Below are positions 16,300 to 24,331 of a stretch of 64,000 nt of DNA, piece by piece. The notes under the pieces were generated by a model. The model was not told where the DNA came from. It was given only the letters and a program-made list of their open reading frames with translations, and made no database searches. The position numbers and the translations under genes were made by a program. The stretch's first letter is position 1, and each line of letters opens with the position of its first letter. Source of the stretch: CBDCFV01 sp965261795 (GTDB lineage: Bacteria > Chloroflexota > Dehalococcoidia > Lucifugimonadales > UBA3495); the NCBI GenBank assembly GCA_965261795.1, contig OZ253476.1:1116001-1180000 (forward strand), in the 5' to 3' direction.

Positions 16300-17013
16300 C
16301 TACTTGAAAGCCAAGCGTCTTTCGTTGAGGCTGACGTAGCGTTGGCCGTTGCCCAGGACGACATGGTCCAGCAACTCTATACCCAGCAAATTACCGGCGG
16401 CAATCAGGTCTTTCGTTATTGCCACGTCCTCCGCGCTGGGGGTTGGATCGCCGGAGGGATGGTTGTGCACCACGATGATGGATGGGGCATTGTCTCGGAC
16501 CGCCGGACGGAACACCTCCGAAGGGCGCACCACCGAGCTGTTCACGTTGCCGACGTAGATTTCCTGAACACTTAACACCTCGTTGCGGGTGTTGAGCAAC
16601 AGCACTTTCAGGTGTTCCTGGTCCAGGGTGGACATGTCGCTCAATAGGATATTGGCCACGTCCGAGGGGGAGTTGATGACTGGGCGCTCTTCCGGCGCCA
16701 TGGTGATGAACCGGCGGCCCAACTCCAATGCCGCCAGCAGATGGCAGGCCTTGGCTTCGCTGAGTCCGCGGGCGGCGCAAAGCTCCGCGAAGGTAGCCCG
16801 GCCCAAGCCGGCCAATCCGCCGAAATCAGACAGCAGCCGGGAGGACAGGGCCAGGACATTCTCCCCCTTCAACCCGGTGCGGAGCAGAATGGCGATCAAC
16901 TCGGTGTTGCTGAGGGGCTTGGAGCCGAACTCGCGCAACCGCTCCCGGGGGCGCTCCCCTTGGGGCAGGTCACGGATCATCGGCTGGTAGTGAGAGTGGC
17001 CGTTGCTGGTCAT
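16300..17013 (-). CDS. radC: RadC/JAB-domain protein
   Basis: This is a 237-residue RadC-type protein: an N-terminal helix-hairpin-helix-like part ('LSNTELIAILLRTGLKGENVLALSSRLL' to 'LCAARGLSEAKACHLLAALELGRR') and a C-terminal MPN/JAB domain with the zinc motif 'VVHNHPSGDPTPSAEDVAITKDL' (HxHx7SxxD). RadC was once linked to DNA repair but its true activity is unsettled; family members also travel with mobile elements. The catalytic ligands look complete. It lies just upstream of the tRNA-Ser gene on the same strand. Confidence 0.93.
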   Translation of the reverse strand: MTSNGHSHYQPMIRDLPQGERPRERLREFGSKPLSNTELIAILLRTGLKGENVLALSSRLLSDFGGLAGLGRATFAELCAARGLSEAKACHLLAALELGRRFITMAPEERPVINSPSDVANILLSDMSTLDQEHLKVLLLNTRNEVLSVQEIYVGNVNSSVVRPSEVFRPAVRDNAPSIIVVHNHPSGDPTPSAEDVAITKDLIAAGNLLGIELLDHVVLGNGQRYVSLNERRLAFK

Positions 17014-17160
17014 AAGACTTCTTAACCCTTCTTAAGCTGGGCGAATCATACGCCACCGAAGGGTTAATCTAAAGAAGCAACTGTCAGTGGGCAGAGCATA
17101 TGCAAGATCTTTTCCTGTACCGAAACCCAGCCCCAATCCCTCGTCTCCACGAGGGCAGGT

Positions 17161-17254
17161 GTCATCCCCGCGCAGGCGGGGATCAGGAGTTATTCACTGA
17201 TGATGACGTTCCTTTACCCTTGCGCATGTGGATTCCCGCCTGCGCGGGAATGAC
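17161..17254 (+). repeat. Pair of dispersed palindromic repeats
   Basis: GTCATCCCCGCGCAGGCGGG (17161) and, in inverted orientation, GATTCCCGCCTGCGCGGGAA (17231) flank a 47-base spacer between radC and the TPP-enzyme gene. No gene is seen in 17014-17273. Confidence 0.75.
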
Positions 17255-17273
17255 GGGGAAAGGTTAATAGACC

Positions 17274-18914
17274 TTAGAACTTGGAGTAGGCCCCCTCTTC
17301 CTTAGTGATGAACTCCAGCAGAACGGTCTGGCCGTTGCGGTTGACCTCCAGCGCACGCCTGATGGACGGCACGATTTCCTGGGGGTCGGATATTTTTTCG
17401 CTGTAAGCGCCGAGAGCTTGGGCGACTTCGGAGAACTGGCCGCCTACACCCTTGATGTTGTACCTTTCCACCGCCACAGGGAACCGGCTGTCGGGGTAGA
17501 TGGCCATGATGGAGTTGTTCAGCACGATGGTGATGATGGGAATCTCGGCGCGGACGGCGGTCTCGATGTCCAGCCCCACCGAACCGAAGGCGAAGTCGCC
17601 CATGATGTTGATAACCTGCTTTTCCGGCGCGGCCATTTTTGCGCCCATCGCCAAGCCGAGGCTGTAGCCCAACTGGGTGGACTTGCCCCAGCCAATAAAG
17701 GAACGGGGCTGCCGTGCTTCCCAGAAGGGCACCATGTACTCCCTGGCGCTGCCCGACTCGTGGGTGACGATTACGTTGTCCAGGTCAACGGTGTTCATCA
17801 GGTCCCACACCACCCGGTAGGGGTTGATGGGCGTCTCGTTGGAGGTGAGCCGGGGCATCCACTGGTCCAGCCACTCCTGCTTGGTGGAGCGGATGCCGTC
17901 CAGCAATGCTTGGTTTGTTGGGCGGCCGTCCGAGTTGGTCTGACGCTTCAACTCGTCCAGTAGTTGGGTGAGGACAAGCTTGGAATCGCCAAGCAGCGGG
18001 TACTGGCACTTGTACTCCTTGTTGATGTCGCCGTCGTCGTTGGTGGAGTGGACCATCGTTTTGCCTGGCGGGATGGAGACGCCGAAGCTGGTCTTGGTGA
18101 AGCTGCAACCGATGCCGAAGACCAGGTCGGCCCCGCCCAAGTAGTGGTGGACGCCCAGGGTGGTGCTGGGGCCGGCGGCGCCCACCGAAAGGGGGTGGTT
18201 TTCCGGGAAGGCGCTCTTGCCCGCCAGAGTGGTCATCACCGGGGCCTGCAGGAACTCGGCAACCCGCACCAGTTCATCGGTTGCCTCGCTGTACAGGACG
18301 CCCTGGCCGGCGTGGATGATGGGGTTGGACGCGGCCAGCAACGCTTGAGCGGCGCGGCGAAGAGCGTCCGGGTCGGGCGCGGTGCGCATCAACATCGGCG
18401 GCTCGTAGTCCAGGTCCGGCTCCTCCACCTCCTCCATCGCCACGTCCCGGGGGATCTCCAGCAGCACCGGGCCGGGGCGTCCCGTCCTAAGCTGCTGGAA
18501 AGCGCGGCGCATTACGTCGGGCACTTGGTCGGCGGAGGATATCTGCGCGGACCACTTCACGATGGACTCGTAACTCCGCAAGGGGCTGAATGTGGGATGG
18601 ACGCCGAGGCGGTCCCGGGAGTCCGACGCGGGCAACAGCAGCATGGGCACCGAGTCGGCGTAGGCTTGGGCGACGCCGCCGAAAGCATTCTCTGCCCCTG
18701 GCCCGGCCTGCATCGAGAAGATGCCGGTCTTTTTGCCGTTGGTTATCCGGGCGAAACCGTCGGCCATGTGCACCCCGGTCCCTTCCTGCCGGAATACGAT
18801 GGGCCGGATGCCGGCGATGGCGGCGGCCTCGATGAGAGGATGCGACGGGATGCAGGCCATCCAGTCCACGCCCTCTTTCTTCAGAATATTGGCAATTGCG
18901 GTAACGCCGTTCAT
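17274..18914 (-). CDS. Thiamine-diphosphate-dependent enzyme (acetolactate synthase-like superfamily)
   Basis: A 546-residue three-domain TPP enzyme. The N-terminal domain has the catalytic glutamate in 'FRQEGTGVHMADGFARI', the middle domain is a transhydrogenase-like fold ('HAGQGVLYSEATDELVRVAEFL'), and the C-terminal domain has the cofactor motif 'GDFAFGSVGLDIETAVRAEIPIITIVLNNS', a GDF variant of the usual GDG...NN. Related enzymes include acetolactate synthase, oxalyl-CoA decarboxylase and benzoylformate decarboxylase; the substrate is not evident. No regulatory subunit gene follows, which argues against branched-chain amino acid synthesis. A palindromic repeat separates it from the MaoC gene. 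Confidence 0.85.
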   Translation of the reverse strand: MNGVTAIANILKKEGVDWMACIPSHPLIEAAAIAGIRPIVFRQEGTGVHMADGFARITNGKKTGIFSMQAGPGAENAFGGVAQAYADSVPMLLLPASDSRDRLGVHPTFSPLRSYESIVKWSAQISSADQVPDVMRRAFQQLRTGRPGPVLLEIPRDVAMEEVEEPDLDYEPPMLMRTAPDPDALRRAAQALLAASNPIIHAGQGVLYSEATDELVRVAEFLQAPVMTTLAGKSAFPENHPLSVGAAGPSTTLGVHHYLGGADLVFGIGCSFTKTSFGVSIPPGKTMVHSTNDDGDINKEYKCQYPLLGDSKLVLTQLLDELKRQTNSDGRPTNQALLDGIRSTKQEWLDQWMPRLTSNETPINPYRVVWDLMNTVDLDNVIVTHESGSAREYMVPFWEARQPRSFIGWGKSTQLGYSLGLAMGAKMAAPEKQVINIMGDFAFGSVGLDIETAVRAEIPIITIVLNNSIMAIYPDSRFPVAVERYNIKGVGGQFSEVAQALGAYSEKISDPQEIVPSIRRALEVNRNGQTVLLEFITKEEGAYSKF

Positions 18915-18939
18915 GGTTGTCCTCTCTTTGAAGCTTGTA

Positions 18940-18963
18940 GATTCCCGCCTGCGCGGGAATGAC
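18940..18963 (+). repeat. Dispersed GATTCCCG..GAATGAC palindromic repeat
   Basis: GATTCCCGCCTGCGCGGGAA plus TGAC, inverted orientation of the family at 14920; lies just upstream of the TPP-enzyme gene. Confidence 0.75.
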
Positions 18964-18984
18964 GGGTTGGGTAGGGCACAAATT

Positions 18985-19476
18985 TTAAGATGGTTGCTTA
19001 ACTCCGTTAACAGGCCACCGATACCTCTGACGGTACTCGGCGACTAACTCGTCCCGTTGATTGCGGGCCGATACGCGGAGAGCAAGGGTCTCGTCCGGGC
19101 CATCAGTAGACCTGTCCTCCACCGTAGTGACGCTGGTTATCACGTCTCCAGGGGACACCAACGGGCCGTGGAACTGTACATCTGTCACCTTGGCAACGGC
19201 GCCGACGTGGGCTGCCGGACCGTTGTCGCCGGCTCCGTCCCTGACCGCAGCCAACCCCGGCAGGTTGACTGGAGCGTAGACAAACACCATCGCCGGAGGG
19301 GCGATCATCCCCGGCAGCCCCATCTCCCTGGCTCCGGCTTGGCTGGTGTAGGCCAGGTTTTCGTAGCGGGCGGCCCGGCTGTAGCCGATAATCTTCTCCG
19401 CCGTTACTTCGTACAGGTAAGGCGCAGACTCTTCGCCTGCTTCTATTTCATCCCAAGGATGTGACAACCCCGGCAA
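18985..19476 (-). CDS. MaoC-like (hot-dog fold) hydratase/dehydratase, intact copy
   Basis: A 163-residue hot-dog protein of the MaoC/FAS1-like dehydratase type: 'YEVTAEKIIGYSRAARYENLAYTSQAGAREMGLPGMIAPPAMVFVYAP', then 'DVQFHGPLVSPGDVITSVTTVEDRS...LALRVSARNQRDELVAEYRQRYRWPV'. Such proteins hydrate enoyl-CoA-like thioesters. Translation probably starts at TTG 19476, preceded by AAAGAGGG. The first ~118 codons and upstream DNA are duplicated 2.1 kb away (21257-21694), where the gene is truncated. Confidence 0.82.
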   Translation of the reverse strand: MPGLSHPWDEIEAGEESAPYLYEVTAEKIIGYSRAARYENLAYTSQAGAREMGLPGMIAPPAMVFVYAPVNLPGLAAVRDGAGDNGPAAHVGAVAKVTDVQFHGPLVSPGDVITSVTTVEDRSTDGPDETLALRVSARNQRDELVAEYRQRYRWPVNGVKQPS

Positions 19477-19553
19477 GCCCTCTTTGCAGGTATGGCCCGG
19501 TCCGCTTGGTTTCGGGCAAGTGTAGGTTGGGGCTGATATGGTGTCAACTTGCG
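19118..19553. repeat. Direct repeat copy A (MaoC 5' part)
   Basis: About 436 bp nearly identical to 21257-21694: same orientation, with scattered substitutions and one 3-base insertion in the other copy. Identity stops sharply after ...GGTGTCAACTTGCGG at 19553 and at the TGTCC..ACCGTAGT junction near 19118. Confidence 0.9.
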
Positions 19554-19999
19554 GGGTGGGATGGGGCGCCCGTCAAGTTTTACGCACGCAACCGGAAACC
19601 CTGATTAACTGGTTGGGTTTTTTAGATAGCCTCCCATTTGCTCTTGTTTTCACCGAAGAGTGCGGGGAGACTGCGAAGGGAGGCGATACTGGATTTTTTA
19701 GTTCCTCTGCCATTTACGGACATTTCGCCTCATTGGAGAAGCCCTGGACTTGTTTCCAAGCCGAGAGGCGTTATGTTGGGCAGGTATTATGATAAGCAAG
19801 GGTCACCGGGGTTGGAAAAGGGCGGGTGTCGTCCCAATACAACCTCCCACGAGGAGAGGGTTAATGTAGGTACGACTCCGGTCACGAAACCATTTCCGAT
19901 GCAGCGCATTTCCCCTTCACCTCAGCCCCTTCCCACAAGGGAGGCAGAGAATGAAAAGGCCATGTTGGCAGGAGGATACAATGGAAGAACCGGGGATTA
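19554..19999. other. Gene-poor left part of the inserted segment
   Basis: No convincing gene. It contains a degenerate low-complexity stretch (19905-19955, CTCAGCCCCTTCCCACAAGG) of the common intergenic type. A ~48-base word, ATTATGATAAGCAAGGGTCA and onward at 19788, reappears in inverted orientation near 23886-23932. Confidence 0.5.
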
Positions 20000-20338
20000 T
20001 CATTGGTCCGACTTGGAGCGGGAAATCACCCAGTTACCGGAGCATGATTCAGAAAGTACCAATCCACGATTGGGCACCAGGTTTTTCAATGACTGCATCG
20101 TCGGCGCTTTGCAGTAAATCAGTTGCAGGTCAGGGTCGCTTGTTTGATCAATAATGTCGTTGAAGATCAGCAACGTTTCGTCAAAAAACGACACACCGAT
20201 CCGCAAAATGCCTGCGGTATCAAGCGTTATTACCCCATCATCAGAAGCTGATTGCATTGCTTGGGCCATAATACGTGCCATCGGCCGGGTTATAAGAACC
20301 GATTTATCCGATTGGTCGGACAATTTAACCGTTGACAT
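20000..20338 (-). CDS. STAS-like DUF4325-type protein
   Basis: The 112-residue protein (start ATG 20338, with GGTGAGAG upstream) reads 'ITRPMARIMAQAMQSASDDGVITLDTAGILRIGVSFFDETLLIF'. This matches the pattern of DUF4325 STAS-like proteins (a 'LD..G...IG.SF.DE' core). These are often encoded beside HATPase-domain proteins, and that is the case here: the HATPase gene ends 18 bases upstream. By analogy with anti-sigma/anti-anti-sigma pairs the two may form a switch, but no sigma factor is nearby. Family call is from pattern recognition only. Confidence 0.6.
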   Translation of the reverse strand: MSTVKLSDQSDKSVLITRPMARIMAQAMQSASDDGVITLDTAGILRIGVSFFDETLLIFNDIIDQTSDPDLQLIYCKAPTMQSLKNLVPNRGLVLSESCSGNWVISRSKSDQ

Positions 20339-20355
20339 CACTCTCACCACATACT

Positions 20356-21042
20356 TTAGACTGATAATGTGACAACAGCCACAGTACCTAGAAGACAGTC
20401 CGTTGGGCTGACATTTTCTTTGTTAATCATCAAGCCATTTACAATATTCAAGTAACCCATTCCGGAGATAAGAACGAAGTTACCACGCAGGGTTTTCACC
20501 ACCTGCATAATGTGGTCCAATCCCAGACCTCGCTCCGGCTCCCCAGTACCTGTGACATTGAGTTCAGTAGCGTGAGCGATGGTCTCTGCATCACTTAGTA
20601 TATGTGCAAAATCCGGATTTTTCCGCAAAGATGCGGGGATGCCTATTCCGCTGTCCGCAACACCAACCGCGTATATAATTCCACTGGGCGCAATCGCGGC
20701 GTATTCCAACACGACATAGCACCCTGCGGCTGACTGAGAATGTTGAACGGCATTCAAAGCTAATTCGTAGAAAATGCCCGACATCTCGTTCCACACATTG
20801 GAAGGGCCGATAACACGTGTTAACTCGATGCCGTTCGCGAGACGTTCGATATCATCGATGCTGCCGAACCGTGTGATAGGCAATACTACTGTGACAACGC
20901 CAAGTGCGTCATCAATCATACTCGATGCGTCACTAATCTCGCACGGTAAATAATCGCTAGCTAAGGATGAGACCAACCGAGACAGCTTACGAGCCACCAT
21001 AAGATGCAGAGCGCGATTGGATGAATCAAATAAATCATTCAT
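20356..21042 (-). CDS. HATPase-domain (GHKL) ATP-binding protein
   Basis: A 228-residue protein with the three GHKL ATP-binding boxes: N box 'ELALNAVQHSQSA', G1 box 'VADSGIGIPASLR', G2 box 'ERGLGLDHIMQVVKTLRGNF'. The first ~90 residues are helical and have no histidine phosphoacceptor or membrane segment, so it resembles an anti-sigma-type or MutL/GyrB-like ATPase rather than a sensor kinase. It lies in an operon with the DUF4325-like gene downstream and, 18 bases upstream, the tail of a second HATPase gene. No phosphoacceptor domain or response regulator is nearby. The function is unknown. Confidence 0.75.
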   Translation of the reverse strand: MNDLFDSSNRALHLMVARKLSRLVSSLASDYLPCEISDASSMIDDALGVVTVVLPITRFGSIDDIERLANGIELTRVIGPSNVWNEMSGIFYELALNAVQHSQSAAGCYVVLEYAAIAPSGIIYAVGVADSGIGIPASLRKNPDFAHILSDAETIAHATELNVTGTGEPERGLGLDHIMQVVKTLRGNFVLISGMGYLNIVNGLMINKENVSPTDCLLGTVAVVTLSV

Positions 21043-21060
21043 AATGTCATAGTGCCTGCT

Positions 21061-21256
21061 TCATTTTAAATCTGGCACGAACAACGCCGCAAAGCTCAAC
21101 GTTCCATGGATAGGACTCAACTCTTTTGCTATCTCTTTGAGTAACCCATTTCCCGATAGTAGAGCACCAGGACCGGAAGTGATAAACAGACAACCCCCAT
21201 GAGCAGCGGTCACCGCTTTGACATGAGACAATCCAATCCCACGTTCATCTTGTCCA
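21061..21256 (-). pseudogene. C-terminal remnant of another HATPase protein
   Basis: On the - strand this reads 'SGQDERGIGLSHVKAVTAAHGG' and on to 'LLKEIAKELSPIHGTLSFAALFVPDLK' then stop. 'DERGIGLSHV..AHGG' is a GHKL G2 box. The N-terminal two-thirds, including the N and G1 boxes, are missing because the sequence switches at about 21256 into the duplicated MaoC segment. It was probably the first gene of the HATPase/DUF4325 operon. Confidence 0.7.
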
Positions 21257-21617
21257 CTACCGTAGTAATGCTGGTTATCACGTCTCCCGGCGACACCAAC
21301 GGGCCGTGGAACTGTACATCTGTCACCTTGGCAACGGCGCCGACGTCATGGGCTGCCGGACCGTTGTCGCCGGCTCCGTCCCTGGCCGCGGCCAGCCCCG
21401 GCAGGTTGACTGGAGCGTAGACAAACACCATCACCGGAGGGGCGATCATCCCCGGCAGCCCCATCTCCCTGGCTCCGGCTTGGCTGGTGTAGGCCAGGTT
21501 TTCGTAGCGGGCGGCCCGGCTGTAGCCGATAATCTTCTCCGCTGTTACCTCGTACAGGTAAGGCGCAGACTCTTCGCCCGCTCCTATTTCATCCCAAGGA
21601 TGTGACAACCCCGGCAA
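21257..21617 (-). pseudogene. Truncated MaoC-like gene, second copy
   Basis: It has the same 5' part as the intact MaoC gene (TTG start at 21617, 'HPWDEIGAGEESAPYLYEVT' through 'GPLVSPGDVITSITTVV'). It then runs out of frame into the HATPase remnant and stops after 'DKMNVGLDCLMSKR'. The C-terminal ~45 residues of the family domain are lost, so it is unlikely to fold normally. Confidence 0.85.
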
Positions 21618-21694
21618 GCCCTCTTTGCAGGTATGGCCCGGTCCGCTTGGTTTCGGGCAAGTGTAGGTTGGGGCTGATATGGTGTCAACTTGCG
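21257..21694. repeat. Direct repeat copy B (MaoC 5' part)
   Basis: Partner of 19118-19553. Together they flank ~1.7 kb carrying the HATPase/DUF4325 module. The right edge is ...GTGTCAACTTGCGG at 21694. Confidence 0.9.
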
Positions 21695-21762
21695 GCAAAC
21701 GCCGGGGTTGTGATTAAAAGTAGTTGGATATCAGTGATGGTACACCCTGCGTTCGGTGTAAT

Positions 21763-21838
21763 TGTCTGAATCAGGATTTACCGGATTTCAGGATTCTCAA
21801 GATGGACGCCTTTAATCCTGCTAATCCTGATTCAGACA
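21763..21838. repeat. 16-bp perfect inverted repeat with 44-bp loop
   Basis: TGTCTGAATCAGGATT at 21763-21778 is the exact reverse complement of 21823-21838. Inner ..AGGATT../..AATCCT.. words extend the symmetry. The following antitoxin frame begins inside the loop. Confidence 0.85.
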
Positions 21839-22149
21839 GTTGCTCCCAACCGGTTTTAGTCACACCAGAGAACGGCAGGGTTGGCAATTATGAAGCAAAG
21901 GCCCACTTCTCTGAAATTATCCGGCAAGTGCGCGAAGGCGAGACGGTCACCGTGACCTACGGCGGCATGCCGGTTGCGGAAATACGCCCGATAGCGGAGC
22001 CGGTCGATTTGACCGTAACATTCGAATCATGGTGGGAAGAATTGGTGCGGAAGGGGATAATAGTACCCTCAAACCTACCGCCTCAGCCACGGCGGCCGGG
22101 GGGACATATTCCCGGCGCGTTGGAGCGGTTCCTCACTGACTGCGGATGA
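21802..22149 (+). CDS. Phd/YefM-family antitoxin, no adjacent toxin
   Basis: From ATG 21802 this gives 115 residues. Residues ~22-62, 'NGRVGNYEAKAHFSEIIRQVREGETVTVTYGGMPVAEIRPI', are a standard Phd/YefM DNA-binding domain. The C-terminal part 'FESWWEELVRKGIIVPSNLPPQPRRPGGHIPGALERFLTD' resembles the toxin-binding tails of PIN-associated antitoxins. No PIN, Doc or RelE gene follows; the next gene is a pentapeptide-repeat protein. The first ~14 residues are encoded by an inverted repeat, so the true start is uncertain. It is a remnant of a toxin-antitoxin pair or an orphan regulator. Confidence 0.75.
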   Translation: MDAFNPANPDSDSCSQPVLVTPENGRVGNYEAKAHFSEIIRQVREGETVTVTYGGMPVAEIRPIAEPVDLTVTFESWWEELVRKGIIVPSNLPPQPRRPGGHIPGALERFLTDCG

Positions 22150-22225
22150 TTCTTACCTTGCTTGGACGCGATGTGGGATTTGGGGAGGGGTGATAGAATT
22201 AGACGGGAAGTCATGGGGGCAGTTT

Positions 22226-22909
22226 ATGGCCAATCCGCAACATATCAAATGGCTGCTTGAGGGGGTGGAGGCTTGGAACCAGCGGCGCAACAGCGAGATG
22301 TTCACGCCCGACTTGGCGGGCGTCGATATTTACGGGGAGTTTCGTAAGGCTCGTAAGTTGGACCGGAACGGAAGAATTCCCCTGGCCGGTGTGGATTTCG
22401 GAGATTCCTTCGATTACACGTCTGACCCCAATTGGTTTCACGATGAGATAGTCAATCCACCCGACTACACTATTATTGGTTATGGCCGCGTCAAATATAG
22501 CACCGATTTGCCTGACGATGAAGAATATCCCGATTCAAATGCTAAGCTTATCGGGGTCAATCTGGTTCTCGCCGACCTGATGGGCGCGAATTTGAGCGGA
22601 GCCGACTTGACGGGCTCGAACCTTGCTTATGCCGACTGTAAGAATGCCAACCTCAGTGACGCCAATTTCAGTAACGCTAACCTAAGTGAATGCAAATTCA
22701 TTAACTCAGACCTTAGTAGTGCCGATCTAACAAAATCTATCCTCCGTGGAGCTGACCTTACCGGTGCCAATCTCGCTTGGGTAAACCTGACTGATGCACA
22801 CTTAGTAGGTGTCGACTTGAGTAGCGCCAATCTGACCGGCTCTGAACCTTGGAAGGCGGTCTTATACTCCGATAAAAGCGTACCTCAAAAGCGATACCCT
22901 GACACGTAA
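22226..22909 (+). CDS. Pentapeptide-repeat protein
   Basis: About 227 residues. Two-thirds of the protein is A(D/N)LxX pentapeptide repeat, from about 'LIGVNLVLADLMGANLSGADLTGSNLAYADC' to 'DLSSANLTG', which forms a right-handed quadrilateral beta helix. The N-terminus 'MANPQHIKWLLEGVEAWNQRR' is the usual start of this class, and GGGGG lies 8 bases before ATG 22226; a GTG at 22190 is possible but adds atypical residues. Its stop is directly followed, with no gap, by the ATG of the FRG-domain gene, so the pair is co-translated. No signal peptide is present; the molecular role is unknown. Confidence 0.82.
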   Translation: MANPQHIKWLLEGVEAWNQRRNSEMFTPDLAGVDIYGEFRKARKLDRNGRIPLAGVDFGDSFDYTSDPNWFHDEIVNPPDYTIIGYGRVKYSTDLPDDEEYPDSNAKLIGVNLVLADLMGANLSGADLTGSNLAYADCKNANLSDANFSNANLSECKFINSDLSSADLTKSILRGADLTGANLAWVNLTDAHLVGVDLSSANLTGSEPWKAVLYSDKSVPQKRYPDT

Positions 22910-23782
22910 ATGTACGTCGACAGCATTCCGGGGTTTCTGAGGGTGGTTCAGGGTCTCAGGGACGATCATACTGAAGAATTGATGTGCTTTCGCGGGGAAT
23001 CCAAGTGTGGCTGGGAATTGCGCCCTTCCGTCATGCGAGATAGTTTTATCAAGTTCGAAAGCGAGATGCTAACCGAGCTTATCTCACGGCGACCCGACGA
23101 GTTCAGTGAAATCAATTCTGCCCTTGGCCAATGGGTGCTGGCGCAGCATCATGGGCTCAGGACTCGTTTCCTGGATGTCACTAAGAACCCATTAGTTGCC
23201 CTTTTCCACGCATGTGAAGGCAATTCCGGTGAGCCAGGCCGGCTACACATTTTTGCCGCGCCGCGGTTAATAATCAAACCCTTCAATAGCGATACCGTAA
23301 GCATAATTGCCAACTTTGCCAAACTGTCCCGACACCAACAGGAACTTGTATTGGGTAAGCGTGAATGTTCGTGCCACAGTCCGGGAATTAGTTTTCACCC
23401 ATCCGAACACATAATGGCCAAGCGCATCCTCTACCAGCTTATCAGTATTGAAAAGCCTTATTTCGATGAACAAATTAAACTGACAGACCTGTATCGTGTT
23501 TTCGTTGTTGAGCCGCAGCAGTCTTCCGAGCGCATACGGGCACAGTCCAGCGCATTCTTGGTGTCAGCCTTTCACGAGCGGTTCGAGCGCGAAGAGATTG
23601 AGCAGTTGTATGAACGTATACCGCTTTATGCTCACTACCAACTAACCGTACCGGGTGAATCCAAGACCGGTATCATCACGGACTTACGCTTGCTGAGCAT
23701 CACGCGCGAAACCCTCTTTCCAGGACTTGACGCCGCCGCGGAAGCCGTCACGGACTCCTATCGCTCACAACTAGACGAATAG
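22910..23782 (+). CDS. FRG-domain protein
   Basis: The 290-residue protein has an FRG domain: 'FLRVVQGLRDDHTEELMCFRGESKCGWELRPSVMR' with the eponymous FRG, then 'AQHHGLRTRFLDVTKNPLVALFHAC', the conserved QHHG..T..LD...P..AL motif. The FRG domain is of unknown biochemical function, and many carriers sit in variable genomic islands. The C-terminal half ('IRAQSSAFLVSAFHERF', 'YAHYQLTVPGESKTGIITDLRLLSITRETLFPGLDAAAEAV') is the usual continuation. It starts directly at the stop codon of the pentapeptide gene. Together they look like a small accessory module. Confidence 0.85.
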   Translation: MYVDSIPGFLRVVQGLRDDHTEELMCFRGESKCGWELRPSVMRDSFIKFESEMLTELISRRPDEFSEINSALGQWVLAQHHGLRTRFLDVTKNPLVALFHACEGNSGEPGRLHIFAAPRLIIKPFNSDTVSIIANFAKLSRHQQELVLGKRECSCHSPGISFHPSEHIMAKRILYQLISIEKPYFDEQIKLTDLYRVFVVEPQQSSERIRAQSSAFLVSAFHERFEREEIEQLYERIPLYAHYQLTVPGESKTGIITDLRLLSITRETLFPGLDAAAEAVTDSYRSQLDE

Positions 23783-24331
23783 GCTAACTCACCTGCCAAA
23801 GTCGTTTTTTGTGCCTGGTTGGAGAACACCAGGAGCAACTAAAGCCCTTCCACCAACAACAGAGCGCCCAACCATGACACCAGCCCCTTTCCAACCCCGG
23901 CAACGATGCCTTACCATAATGCTTACCCGCCCCAGTGCCCCTGCCGTGCGGGGGGCCGGACCACCGCCCGCGACTGACGCAGCATGGGTATAAATGGCAC
24001 AGAGCGACACAATTCGCGGAAAAATCTACCCTGAAAGCGTGCCAAACCGGCCTGAAACTGCACAAATACCCAAAAATCCCACCCCGTTTCCAAAGCTGAA
24101 TGACACAGAAAGACACAAAACGACACAGAAATCTGAAAAATCCGCCGCGTGTCCACCCGCGGCCCCTGCGCACTCTGCGGTGGGAACAACGATCTCTCGA
24201 AAATCTGACGCCTATCCTCCATAACCCCCCCCATATCCCTGACAAGGGTATGTATTTCATTTGGGACTTTACGCAGTTGAACGTGAGACCGCATAGTAGG
24301 GTAGGCTTGCTCAAATACAAAACCGCTCCCA
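23783..24331. other. Intergenic, no gene seen; dispersed repeat word
   Basis: 549 bases without a supported gene. It holds the inverted counterpart (about 23886-23932) of the ~48-base word at 19788 and a run of GACACA-rich sequence near 24100-24135. The tandem array starts at its right end. Confidence 0.5.
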
